From: a virus
Strand: one strand, 5' to 3'
Length of the DNA stretch: 64,000 nucleotides
IMG/VR virus record: IMGVR_UViG_3300049914_000251
Location: 49,819-113,818 of that record
Below, in pieces: positions 23,321-33,177 of this stretch. The position numbers were made by a program, and so were the translations under genes. The stretch's first letter is position 1; every line of letters starts with the position of its first letter. Below the pieces are notes generated by a model. It worked only from the letters and a program-made list of their open reading frames with translations. It had not been told where the DNA came from and did not search any database.

Positions 23321-24421
23321 TTATGTGTTGTATGTACCGTAGGTATCCATTGACTTTATAGTTATAGTCGGAACTTCCACCTCAACGTCTATCGGAATCA
23401 GTGGAGTATCGACGCTTTTAGTAGGAGCCTTTTTCAAAAAACACCCTGGATTGATCACTGTTGGAGTATCTGGTCCCAGCTGAATCTTAATGTAATCAGT
23501 AGAAGAACCTGCCCGATAAAAGTTCAGATACCCCATAAACCCGTTATAAATACCGCTTGGTGTCGCAAAAGTACCTTTTCCCTTCATCATCAAAGCGCGC
23601 CACAAGTCCAACCCTGTCACATTTATCGTAGCTGTACACGCAAAACCAGTCCTATGCTCCACTATACTATACGGATAAGGCTCTGTTGTGCCTCTCTGTA
23701 TAAAATATTGCGGTTCAAGACCATTCGACATAACAAGATTAACCCTTTTAACCTGAGCGAACTCCACGCCGAACAATGATAATACGCCCTCATGAAAAAG
23801 GTACGGTTGATAAGCATACGGATCTACGTGATTCGAAGTAAAAGGACTGCAGTACCTAGTTGGATAATTTGTATACAGCTTATAACCGGTGTCATCATGC
23901 AACACGTTCTGACAAAGAATTTCCTCCAGACTCAACTGCATACGACCACCTTCCTCACAAACTAAAGAAGCCCTGTTAACCTTACACCCTAAATACCTGC
24001 GCATCAAAACCTTTCCCGTAGAAGAAACAGTCCCATCGGCAGTTTCATCCCAGTCACTGACCTCCCAAGTAAATGACGGCAGAGTATTAGCCACGGTCAT
24101 AACATTCTCAGCGCCTGCACCTGCGCTTACACACCCTCCCAGAATGTACTTAAATATCTGAGCTTGCTGTACCCATACATCAGGAATAGATCCAGCGTAC
24201 ACTTCCTTAGCATCCCCCGGCATGAACTTCCAATCACGACCTTCCCCTGCAATCCACTGAGGCTCATACTGATAATCAGGATCCGGACAAATTGCGCCAT
24301 GAGTAATTCCAAACCTTCTCCACGTCAAAGCGGCTCCACCGCCCGTAGATCCACTCTCATACCCAAAAGAGTTTTCGGTTTTATACAATAACCTGGTTCG
24401 TTCACCTCTAACAACAGTCAT
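23321..24421 (-). CDS. Tail tube protein
   Basis: A 366-residue protein located two genes before the tape measure, the usual site of the major tail protein. The sequence is beta-rich (FTWEVSDWDETADGTVSSTG, RASLVCEEGGRMQLSLEEIL, FACTATINVTGLDLWRALM, DYIKIQLGPDTPTV), as in tail-tube beta-sandwich proteins with a long insertion loop. It begins MTVVRGERTRLLYKTENSFG, a pattern seen in siphovirus tube proteins. No sheath gene is present next to it, which favours a non-contractile tail. Confidence 0.75.
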   Translation of the reverse strand: MTVVRGERTRLLYKTENSFGYESGSTGGGAALTWRRFGITHGAICPDPDYQYEPQWIAGEGRDWKFMPGDAKEVYAGSIPDVWVQQAQIFKYILGGCVSAGAGAENVMTVANTLPSFTWEVSDWDETADGTVSSTGKVLMRRYLGCKVNRASLVCEEGGRMQLSLEEILCQNVLHDDTGYKLYTNYPTRYCSPFTSNHVDPYAYQPYLFHEGVLSLFGVEFAQVKRVNLVMSNGLEPQYFIQRGTTEPYPYSIVEHRTGFACTATINVTGLDLWRALMMKGKGTFATPSGIYNGFMGYLNFYRAGSSTDYIKIQLGPDTPTVINPGCFLKKAPTKSVDTPLIPIDVEVEVPTITIKSMDTYGTYNT

Positions 24422-24433
24422 GATGCCCTCCGT

Positions 24434-24898
24434 TTAATCACTATCGGCTGGCTTGCCATCTGCGCTTAGCTCAATAGTCACAGTTCCCGTCCAATACCGC
24501 ATCGTCGGTACGTTACTTTCCCCAAACCCCAAATAAGTTATCAGTTGATAAGGAGGATACAGGGCAAACTTATTCTTGAACAGGATACGCCTCATCTCAG
24601 CCTTCAAATCCTGCATACGTTGCCTGCCCTGACATGTATGAATTATCAAAGCCACTCTGTGCCGATAGTCTATATATTCTTTAGCATGACCTTCCCATTG
24701 CTGTGTTTCCGCAGGAGAACCATATCTGATTTCAATAAGGTCATTATTTTTTAGCTGATTTGGTTGGGTCCGTGCAATTTCATTCCAGATACCGAACTTA
24801 GGTTTTGGAATTTGATCAGAATGGGTATCCCATTCAGTATCGAGCAAATCCTTCACCGTAGAAAGAACATCGGTTTCAGCCGTATATGTGCTTGTCAT
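24434..24898 (-). CDS. Tail completion/terminator-like protein
   Basis: A 154-residue protein between the connector and the tail tube. The layout (LSTVKDLLDTEWD at the N-terminus, EIRYGSPAETQQWEG, YRHRVALIIHTCQGRQRMQD, MRYWTGTVTIELSADG at the C-terminus) matches small tail-terminator proteins that cap the tube and join it to the head: a helix, a strand with a loop, then two antiparallel strands. Assignment rests on order and predicted fold, not on a sequence match. Confidence 0.6.
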   Translation of the reverse strand: MTSTYTAETDVLSTVKDLLDTEWDTHSDQIPKPKFGIWNEIARTQPNQLKNNDLIEIRYGSPAETQQWEGHAKEYIDYRHRVALIIHTCQGRQRMQDLKAEMRRILFKNKFALYPPYQLITYLGFGESNVPTMRYWTGTVTIELSADGKPADSD

Positions 24899-24906
24899 AC
24901 TTCCTC

Positions 24907-25635
24907 TTAGAACATAACTAAGGCTTGTAATTGGTCAAGGTCCTTCTCATTCTGTTCCTGCCAATATGCTACCTTTTCAGGAGAAGGCACACCATTCATT
25001 CCCGTAGGAAATATCTTAGTGTAATCGGCTGACACTACCAACCCAATAGCCGTCATCCTGATACAAAGTTCCTTCACCATTAAAGCATAATCATCAGCCT
25101 GTATTCCGTTTACCGTATCATCTTCCATGCATGAACCCCAGATGTACGATATCTTTATAGCCTTCTGATACTGCGGGAACTTTCTCATACGGTACTTCAT
25201 ATGGCCCCACGGATACCAGATATTACCCACAAAATATATCTGAGCCATCTCATAATCCACCCAATAATTACCGGATTGCCTGTCATTTGTCAACTCCATC
25301 CAGCCATCTTGCCATAGTGACAGGCTAATAACTGCCCTGATGGGCCTGTGCCTGCACGTAAACCCATACAGGCTATAATCATGTGTCTCATTTAACTGAA
25401 TACGAGGACGCCAAGCCCGCCTGGTCTCCTTATCTATAGTGTCCTCATTAGCCTTTATCCTTTTCTCTATGTACAACCAACCAAACGATCCGGAATTAGA
25501 ATCCGGCATATCAACTTGCAGAAAATCGCATACTTCCTGTACGGTACAGTAAACCGGCGCGATATATGGCCTCACGCCTGTTAACTTATCAGTAACCCCA
25601 ACACTATCCGTGATAGTAACTGCATAATCCGTCAC
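24907..25635 (-). CDS. Head-tail connector (adaptor) protein
   Basis: A 242-residue protein. The middle starts with a classic adaptor pattern: CTVQEVCDFLQVDMPD, then a helix with KRIKANEDTIDKETRRAWRP, as in gp6/gp15-type head-tail connectors that bind the portal. The N-terminal 20 residues carry the motif ITDSVGVTDKL, the repeat that fills the 264-residue protein at 26610-27404. This suggests the two proteins share ancestry at their ends. Located between the capsid-side and tail-side genes. Confidence 0.7.
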   Translation of the reverse strand: MTDYAVTITDSVGVTDKLTGVRPYIAPVYCTVQEVCDFLQVDMPDSNSGSFGWLYIEKRIKANEDTIDKETRRAWRPRIQLNETHDYSLYGFTCRHRPIRAVISLSLWQDGWMELTNDRQSGNYWVDYEMAQIYFVGNIWYPWGHMKYRMRKFPQYQKAIKISYIWGSCMEDDTVNGIQADDYALMVKELCIRMTAIGLVVSADYTKIFPTGMNGVPSPEKVAYWQEQNEKDLDQLQALVMF

Positions 25636-25680
25636 GTAGCCACCTATACCTCAACAGACCCTCGCAGATGCTAAAGCCTA

Positions 25681-26241
25681 CTAGGCACCCAGAATTGTTA
25701 TTTCCCAAGTGACTGCCAGGGTGTCCAGCAACCCTACGTTAACTGTAGGAGTAACCTGAGCATACGCCATACAGTCTCCGACACTGTGAGTTGCGCTATT
25801 CACCAGTGCTGCCTCGTTAATTCCGGTAACATTCAACAGACCAGCAGTGAACGTGGCTTTATACGTAATCACATTATCATACGCAGCTGCCCATGCGCCC
25901 TTCAATTTCGGGTACGTAGCATCCATAATTCGCGGTACTCCCGTAACTGTAACTACCGCAGTTATGCCTTTTGTAGTAGCTGCATATCCGGTGCCTACCT
26001 CGATCCACGCATGAGTATTATCGAGCTTAGTTCTTGCCGGAGTCATGGCCAGACAATCGGCGATCAAAGCATCTCCCTGATCGACTACCATGTTGCACAT
26101 GACCGACTTCTGCTTTAACCTACCATCAGGCCCAAAGACCTCAAAGGTCAGCTTACCAGTCACTAAAGCCCTGCTTGCCAAATCCGCAGTCTTTATCCTC
26201 TTCGCAAGCTCCATTGCCAAAATTTCTCTAAAGGTTTGCAT
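25681..26241 (-). CDS. Virion structural protein (beta-rich)
   Basis: A 186-residue protein with the pattern CNMVVDQGDALIADCLAMTP, then WIEVGTGYAATTKGITA, then TYKATFTAGLLNVTGINEAA, then TLAVTWEITI. This combination is common in small phage structural proteins encoded near connectors and fibres. A head-tail joining or fibre-base role is likely. It starts with a helical N-terminus (FREILAMELAKRIKTADLAS) that may act as an anchor. Precise function unknown. Confidence 0.6.
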   Translation of the reverse strand: MQTFREILAMELAKRIKTADLASRALVTGKLTFEVFGPDGRLKQKSVMCNMVVDQGDALIADCLAMTPARTKLDNTHAWIEVGTGYAATTKGITAVVTVTGVPRIMDATYPKLKGAWAAAYDNVITYKATFTAGLLNVTGINEAALVNSATHSVGDCMAYAQVTPTVNVGLLDTLAVTWEITILGA

Positions 26242-26272
26242 ACCAGTCCTCCTTACACCTTACAAGATGTAA

Positions 26273-26623
26273 TTATATCTGACAGTGAATAGTACAATAT
26301 CTTTCGAATGTCTTTCCAGCAGGAGCACCTCCGCTGGTATAGATAACTGCACTCACCTCTACCCTGTAGGTATTACCTGCTGTAAACTCGTAAAATCCCT
26401 GAGTCACCTTAGTACCAATTATAGAAGCACTCCCATTCTTTATTGTGGTAGATACATCCTCATCAGTTGGGATAAGATACACCACTACAGATGCAGAATG
26501 CACCACCTCTCCGGTCGAAAGTATTGGAGCGAAATCAAACTGCGGCCTAATAATATCATCGGCAGAAACACTTAAAGGAGATCCCACAAACTCCAACAGT
26601 TGCCGCTCACTAACTAGATTCAT
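26273..26623 (-). CDS. Hypothetical structural protein (116 aa)
   Basis: A compact beta-rich protein. The segment VVVYLIPTDEDVSTTIKNGS followed by KVTQGFYEFTAGNTYRVEVS and a closing strand resembles Ig-like baseplate or fibre modules of phages. It overlaps the 264-residue repeat protein by 14 nt, so translation is coupled. No sequence-level family assignment. Confidence 0.5.
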   Translation of the reverse strand: MNLVSERQLLEFVGSPLSVSADDIIRPQFDFAPILSTGEVVHSASVVVYLIPTDEDVSTTIKNGSASIIGTKVTQGFYEFTAGNTYRVEVSAVIYTSGGAPAGKTFERYCTIHCQI

Positions 26624-27404
26624 TTTTCCTCGCTTGTAACACCCAGTTCATAGCCCGTGCATACAGATAATGAGATATTGCAGCAAAATAAGCCGCAACA
26701 ACATCAGTCACTCCAACGCTTTCAGACAAAACACGAATATAATCAGCCTGCTTAATAATTACATCTGTCACGCCAACATTATCTCTAATAGAGTTATTAA
26801 AGATTCCGGCCTTAATAAGAACATCTGTCAGACCTACAGTGTTAGCTAATGAAACTGCGATACTTCTCATGACAGACGGCATCCCCGCATCCGTCACTAC
26901 CACGCTCTCAGCAATAACTGCCAAAACGATATTCCTCATGACAGATGGCATCCCCGCATCAGTCACTCCCACGCCATCTACCACAGACCTGTTAAACGTG
27001 CCCTGCTTACTCAGAACATCCGTAACTCCAGCAGTGTTAAGAACAGATCTCATAAAATCTACTGTTTTGATTAAGACATCGGTTATTCCTACGTTGTTCT
27101 GCAGAACAGCTGTCAAATTTCTGTTCGGTATGGCTACATCAGTCAGCCCTACATTATCTGCAATACCCCTTATCCAATTAAACGGTCCAAACGTCTGCGG
27201 TATCAACTCACCTAAATATAAATTTGGATCCATCCTGCCGATTATAGGTTGGTCTATCGATGACAACCACCCAACACCGAAAAGATCTCCCTCAGCAGCT
27301 ATCCACGAAATATCTGTATCTGTTACCGTGGGATAACATACTTTAGGAATAAAAGGAACATCCAGACTGTCATCAAACCACACACCAGCACTTTTTAATG
27401 GCAT
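26610..27404 (-). CDS. Protein with tandem VGVTDV repeats
   Basis: A 264-residue protein whose residues about 70-245 consist of about eight copies of a 22-25 residue repeat ending in VGVTDV, VGLTDV or AGVTDV (for example DNVGVTDVIIKQADYIRVLS). Each repeat alternates a conserved VGVTDV turn with a hydrophobic strand, which suggests a beta-solenoid or fibrous array. The motif also occurs once at the N-terminus of the connector. Position among head-tail genes suggests a structural role such as a fibre or whisker. Confidence 0.65.
   Translation of the reverse strand: MPLKSAGVWFDDSLDVPFIPKVCYPTVTDTDISWIAAEGDLFGVGWLSSIDQPIIGRMDPNLYLGELIPQTFGPFNWIRGIADNVGLTDVAIPNRNLTAVLQNNVGITDVLIKTVDFMRSVLNTAGVTDVLSKQGTFNRSVVDGVGVTDAGMPSVMRNIVLAVIAESVVVTDAGMPSVMRSIAVSLANTVGLTDVLIKAGIFNNSIRDNVGVTDVIIKQADYIRVLSESVGVTDVVAAYFAAISHYLYARAMNWVLQARKNESS
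26690..27180 (-). repeat. Tandem repeat encoding VGVTDV units
   Basis: Imperfect tandem repeats of about 66-78 bp underlie the repeated protein units. Two copies at 26872-26964 (GMPSVMR...) are nearly identical at DNA level, with ATGACAGANGGCAT shared between them, indicating recent duplication. Confidence 0.6.
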
Positions 27405-27631
27405 CTCAACCTCGCCCGTGCTTCCGCCTGCTCTAATCTCTTCTCAACAGGATTACACTCCAAACACCCTTGACTTCCACACGTTACCTTCATACACTTC
27501 AAACAAAATCCCCGCTTACGACCACTACCCGGATTTACCGCAAAATGACATCCACAATGTCCACACTGTAACGTACTGCCTTCAACACTTCCCTTTTCAC
27601 TTATGATTTCAAAGTGCCCATCTTCTCGCAC
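27395..27631 (-). CDS. Small zinc-finger protein of the head-tail region
   Basis: A 78-residue protein starting at GTG 27629-27631 behind GGGGG. It carries four zinc-ligand pairs: CGHCGCHF, CLKCMKVTCG and CLECNP, with the phrase FAVNPGSGRKRGFCLKCM. This Gly-Ser-Gly-rich zinc-ribbon arrangement is typical of small phage proteins encoded next to connector genes. The C-terminus is a charged helix. Role unknown; DNA or capsid binding is plausible. Confidence 0.65.
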   Translation of the reverse strand: MREDGHFEIISEKGSVEGSTLQCGHCGCHFAVNPGSGRKRGFCLKCMKVTCGSQGCLECNPVEKRLEQAEARARLRCH

Positions 27632-27643
27632 TTTTCCCCCGAT

Positions 27644-28096
27644 CTACTCTTCCCAATAAAGAGTCGTCATAACCTCCGGAGTTGCTGCAGCTGCGACATC
27701 AATAGCTCCCTCACCCACGCCATCATCCGCAGTAGCCGGAAGTACGATCTCAGCTCCTGGAGCTGCCACCCACCTGAAAGTAGCACGCTGATTAACCCCT
27801 ACCTGCAACACCACATTTCCAGCAGTGTACGTAGGTTCCACCGTACTGTTGTCACCACACACGCACAGAGCCGCTGGAGATGCCTTATCTAACTTAGCAG
27901 GAGTCACCGCAGATGCAGTGCCTGGAGCAGAGAAGCGCTGTATCGTATGCTTCAAGGTAATATCTGCAGGGGCAGAAACATGAGACATAATTACCTCATA
28001 AATCTTACCTCTCCGTGTTGCAACACCTGCTAAAACTATAGTCGTATCCAAAGGATTTGCAACCGTCTGCGTACCTGCCGCAAAATACTTATCCAT
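27644..28096 (-). CDS. Beta-rich virion protein (150 aa)
   Basis: A 150-residue protein: IYEVIMSHVSAPADITLKHT, then LQVGVNQRATFRWVAAPGAE, ending VMTTLYWEE. The fold pattern is that of small capsid- or fibre-associated beta proteins. It lies between the holin-like gene and the zinc-finger gene, with an imperfect hairpin (28110-28126) in front of it. Function unknown. Confidence 0.55.
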   Translation of the reverse strand: MDKYFAAGTQTVANPLDTTIVLAGVATRRGKIYEVIMSHVSAPADITLKHTIQRFSAPGTASAVTPAKLDKASPAALCVCGDNSTVEPTYTAGNVVLQVGVNQRATFRWVAAPGAEIVLPATADDGVGEGAIDVAAAATPEVMTTLYWEE

Positions 28097-28109
28097 ACCT
28101 GCCTCCCTA

Positions 28110-28126
28110 AAGTGATCCTGTCACTT
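28110..28126 (-). promoter_or_regulatory. Short inverted repeat before the 150-residue gene
   Basis: AAGTGA and TCACTT flank a five-base loop, 14 nt upstream of the gene start and overlapping the stop of the previous gene. No U-tract follows, so it is not a good terminator. It could be a translational or processing element. Confidence 0.25.
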
Positions 28127-28502
28127 AAAACCAATGTTGGTACAATGCCATACTTACGAGAACTGTACCTATGATTCCGAAAATACCTGCCGCAATATTA
28201 AATTTAGTTCTCATACTTGGAAGATCTTTCAAAATCTTCCTTATCTCTTCTGCCTCTTCTGGACTCTTAGCCACAAGAGCTAAACAACGTATCGAATTCT
28301 TAATCTCATTCATATCTTTAGCATTATCTGCTTTCATAGTAGTCATCCCCTCATTCATATGTGAGAGATGATTAGTAATCAACGTATCCATCCCAGATAT
28401 TGCTTGTGCATTAGTAGCTACAGAAGCTGTCAGAGCATTAAAAAGCTCTACGCACTTTATATTGATTTCCTCATGAATAATTTCAACCTTCTTAGTAGCC
28501 AT
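28125..28502 (-). CDS. Holin-like protein (XhlA type)
   Basis: A 125-residue protein with a long amphipathic coiled-coil region (about 1-95, including LSHMNEGMTTMKADNAKDMN) and one C-terminal membrane segment (FNIAAGIFGIIGTVLVSMAL) followed by a short tail. This coiled-coil-then-single-TM arrangement matches XhlA-like holin accessory proteins encoded near phage fibres. A structural membrane-binding role during entry is an alternative. No endolysin is adjacent. Confidence 0.55.
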   Translation of the reverse strand: MATKKVEIIHEEINIKCVELFNALTASVATNAQAISGMDTLITNHLSHMNEGMTTMKADNAKDMNEIKNSIRCLALVAKSPEEAEEIRKILKDLPSMRTKFNIAAGIFGIIGTVLVSMALYQHWF

Positions 28503-28517
28503 ACAGACCCCCTAATT

Positions 28518-30473
<1,956 letters not shown>

Positions 30474-30487
30474 ATCATACCTCCAGT

Positions 30488-30853
30488 TTAATAACCTGCC
30501 ACATAGCCGCGCACTGTAGGCCGCTGTCCAGCAGTCTTATTGATGAAAGATATTTTAGACGTCGCCCCATCACCAAAGGCGGAAACAGCGACGTTTTCTT
30601 CTATCCACGTTTCACCGCCCTCTACTAAAATTGCTGTAGCAGATCCGGCAACTGCAACTGCCCCGCTGATATCTATGTAAACGCCGAGATCTGTAATAAA
30701 AGTGAACTCCCTTATACATTCAAGATTGCCCGGACCCCCTAAAACCACCAGATTCTCAGCCACATTCGTGACAGCCAGCTTTTTATTTAACGCACGATAA
30801 TCTGCTTTAGGTTCCACAGATTGACGCACTGTCATTGCTCTACGTATTGTCAT
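30488..30853 (-). CDS. Hypothetical protein upstream of fibre I
   Basis: 121 residues from ATG 30851-30853 (the frame can be extended to a GTG at 30859). The sequence includes [20 protein letters not shown], then [20 protein letters not shown] at the C-terminus. Mixed alpha/beta composition, no recognised domain. Its position directly before the collagen fibre suggests a fibre-base or capsid-binding partner. Confidence 0.55.
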   Translation of the reverse strand: MTIRRAMTVRQSVEPKADYRALNKKLAVTNVAENLVVLGGPGNLECIREFTFITDLGVYIDISGAVAVAGSATAILVEGGETWIEENVAVSAFGDGATSKISFINKTAGQRPTVRGYVAGY

Positions 30854-30881
30854 ATACACCTACCTTCCCCGATTAGGAGAA

Positions 30882-31406
30882 TCACTTTTTCTTACTTAAA
30901 AGTTCCTTAAGGTTCTGAGATACGTCCTTAATATTAGCATCTGCGTTAAACGCCAAACCACCTCTTTCAGATGAGGGCAGCCTTACCTCGCCCAACACAC
31001 CTGCCGAAACATCCCTTTGAGATTGAGGATGTGCCAACATCCGCTCTGGCTCACCATCGACTATTTCGAACCCCACCGGAGGTAAGTCCCCTGCTTCTTT
31101 TCCAGGCACATACCCCGGATCATGAACAGGTGCTACGCTCCTCTTAGAACCAGAAGGTGTCAGCGAATCAGGATTGTCAAAACGTGAATAAGTACGTTCT
31201 GTAACTCTGTTAACAGCAACGCCCTGTCCCGGTGTTTTATTTATTGCCCGTATGCCCATCATTCTTTTGTTCTGATCGAGAACCTCAAAAATTTCCATAT
31301 TAGACAACGATTTCGCCTTCTGCGCATCGTCTATCTTGACGGTAACACCCCTCTTAAATCCCCAAAACTCCTCATGAGGTCCCAGCAAAGTAACTTCGTA
31401 TGACAT
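30882..31406 (-). CDS. Hypothetical protein (174 aa)
   Basis: An N-terminal segment (YEVTLLGPHEEFWGFKRGVT, VKIDDAQKAKSLSNMEIFEV) looks like a small globular domain; the rest is extended and rich in Pro, Ser and charged residues (SLTPSGSKRSVAPVHDPGYV), ending in a Lys-rich helix. It lies between the capsid paralogues and the collagen fibre. Possibly an adaptor or head-completion protein; no family recognised. Confidence 0.5.
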   Translation of the reverse strand: MSYEVTLLGPHEEFWGFKRGVTVKIDDAQKAKSLSNMEIFEVLDQNKRMMGIRAINKTPGQGVAVNRVTERTYSRFDNPDSLTPSGSKRSVAPVHDPGYVPGKEAGDLPPVGFEIVDGEPERMLAHPQSQRDVSAGVLGEVRLPSSERGGLAFNADANIKDVSQNLKELLSKKK

Positions 31407-31424
31407 TACAATTTCCTTTCAGAC

Positions 31425-31925
31425 TTACTTATCAGTAGGATAAAGCTCGACGTTAACCGTAGCGGCGATGGATTTTGCCGTCACATTAGCATTATCTACT
31501 ACCAACGTAACATATACCAGTTGTCCCTCAAGCAAATCGCAAACCCCTGCTGTAGCTACTAACACGGCATCATAATCCGTATAAGCTGTCAGGCCGCTTA
31601 TGGTTAAAGCAGAACATAGATCCACGTCAGCCCCAGCGATAACCGCCTTAGAAAGAGTCACATGAACATGATTGGCAGCCATTGTAGGATACTGCTGTGC
31701 ATTCACGAATATCCTATTTACCGTACAGTTCACCGGTGCCATGAACATGCCCAGAATCCTGGTCTGAGCCTTAATACAATCGGCCACAGGCTCATTCGTC
31801 GCGTCCTGAGCACCTCTCGCCTGTGCTACAATAAAAGGAAGAGATTTAACGTAACGAGTTCGATAACCTTTACCTAACTGATCCATCAGTCTCTCTTTGC
31901 GTTCGATAACTTTCGTATGTGCCAT
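31425..31925 (-). CDS. Capsid-associated paralogue C
   Basis: 166 residues with a clear GGAGG site. The start MAHTKVIERKERLMDQLGKG is shared with the two genes upstream, as are the phrases GYRTRY, TRILGMFMAPVNCTVNRIF and the C-terminal ELYP. It is the third copy of a triplicated gene immediately after the major capsid protein, so it is probably a capsid decoration or cement protein. Differences from its paralogues (VKSLPFIVAQARGAQD) may adapt it to a different capsid position. Confidence 0.65.
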   Translation of the reverse strand: MAHTKVIERKERLMDQLGKGYRTRYVKSLPFIVAQARGAQDATNEPVADCIKAQTRILGMFMAPVNCTVNRIFVNAQQYPTMAANHVHVTLSKAVIAGADVDLCSALTISGLTAYTDYDAVLVATAGVCDLLEGQLVYVTLVVDNANVTAKSIAATVNVELYPTDK

Positions 31926-31975
31926 GTTTAGCCTCCATCAGGGTAGCACTTAGACCACCCACTAACTAATCTAAT

Positions 31976-32476
31976 TTACACCTCTGTAGGCATGAATTCT
32001 ATACCTACTACCAAACCACTGGACTTAGCTGTTATCGCTTGATCAGCTACGCCAATAGTAACATCCACCGCTTCACCTTCCAACATATTCACAGCAGCAG
32101 CAACCAGGGTAAGGTCACAAGCTGTCTCTGCTACCTGAGAAGCTGCTTCGATATTCAGAGCAGCAGTCAACGCAACGTCACCAGTCACATAACCAACCTT
32201 AGTTCCTGTCAAGTTAATAACCCCGGCCGCAGCATTATTTGGCCACGCTTTAGCATTAGCGAACATGCGCAATATTTGACAATTACAAGGAGCCACAAAA
32301 ACTCCCTTATACACTGTCTGGGCACGAAGCGCATCTGCCAGCAAGTCGCTGTCAGCAGAAGTATCATCTATTCGATCTTCTGCTATAATTACCGGTACAA
32401 CCGAAGTATAGCGAGTTCTATATCCTTTGCCTAACTGAGTCATCAGTGTCGCTTTGAGTTCAATCGTTTTTGTCAT
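31976..32476 (-). CDS. Capsid-associated paralogue B
   Basis: 166 residues from ATG 32474-32476, chosen because GGAGG precedes it; the longer frame would overlap the upstream gene. It begins MTKTIELKATLMTQLGKGYR, keeps GYRTRY, the VFVAPCNCQILRMFANAKAW segment and the C-terminal EFMPTEV, and is the middle copy of the triplet. The most divergent N-terminus of the three. Probable virion decoration protein. Confidence 0.65.
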   Translation of the reverse strand: MTKTIELKATLMTQLGKGYRTRYTSVVPVIIAEDRIDDTSADSDLLADALRAQTVYKGVFVAPCNCQILRMFANAKAWPNNAAAGVINLTGTKVGYVTGDVALTAALNIEAASQVAETACDLTLVAAAVNMLEGEAVDVTIGVADQAITAKSSGLVVGIEFMPTEV

Positions 32477-32477
32477 G

Positions 32478-32948
32478 TTAAGCCTCCGCGGGCATGTACT
32501 CAACGCCCAATACTAAACTGTTAGACCTAGTTGCCACCGCATCGTTTGAAACAGCAACCACTACATAAACAAGCGCGCCCTCATCCAGATCGGCATTGCC
32601 TGTAATTGTCAAATCAGCAGTTAACTTTCCTGTCAACGCATCAATGGACTCTGCCGCTGTTATAGCGTTGGCGTTGTTATAAAAACGTGCCGTTATAGTA
32701 CCACCGTTAGGATAACCATAAGCACGTGAAAAACAACGCAACACTGTGCATTTACACGGTGCTACGAATATACCTTTATATAAAGTCTCATTACGAATCA
32801 CATCGGCTACCACATTTCCCGGAGCCACATCCGATCCTCTGTCATTAGCTACTAACACAGTAACCTGCGGCGTATAACGAGTTCGATATCCCTTACCGAG
32901 TTGGTCCATTATTCGCTCTTTCCGCTCAATTACTTTCGTATGTGCCAT
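32478..32948 (-). CDS. Capsid-associated paralogue A
   Basis: 156 residues from ATG 32946-32948 behind GGAGGAAAG. It begins MAHTKVIERKERIMDQLGKG, contains TLYKGIFVAPCKCTVLRCFS and ends EYMPAEA. It is the first of the tandem triplet and is separated from the capsid gene by a 229-nt structured gap. Tandem duplication followed by divergence is evident from the aligned motifs. Probable capsid decoration protein. Confidence 0.65.
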   Translation of the reverse strand: MAHTKVIERKERIMDQLGKGYRTRYTPQVTVLVANDRGSDVAPGNVVADVIRNETLYKGIFVAPCKCTVLRCFSRAYGYPNGGTITARFYNNANAITAAESIDALTGKLTADLTITGNADLDEGALVYVVVAVSNDAVATRSNSLVLGVEYMPAEA

Positions 32949-32998
32949 TGCTTTCCTCCCTGGAGGCGACACCCCGATCGCCCACTAAATACCACTTT

Positions 32999-33155
32999 AG
33001 CCCGCAACCATAATACGGTTCGGGCTTACGCTCAAATCTCAAAGCGCCTTTTTCCTCGCTTCATTGCCTTATTTTAGCGAATACAAAGACTCGCTACTCT
33101 TGTAAAATCAGATTGCCTAACGGGTAGTGCCCGTTGTTAAACGAAGCACTACCCG
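32999..33155 (-). promoter_or_regulatory. Structured gap between capsid gene and paralogues
   Basis: Three hairpins lie in the gap: 33121-33155 (10-bp stem, likely the capsid mRNA end), 33075-33096 (TAGCGA arms) and 32999-33026 (AGCCCG arms). None has a long U-tract, so they may stabilise mRNA or attenuate transcription. A decapeptide ORF (MKRGKRRFEI) lies between the last two. Confidence 0.55.
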
Positions 33156-33177
33156 CATTAGCCACTTTACTTTAACT

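Noticed and set aside
33121-33155. Strong terminator after the major capsid gene
   Set aside because: The 10-bp stem is good but the following bases (TTAGGCAATC) are not a U-tract, so I describe it as a hairpin rather than a certain terminator.
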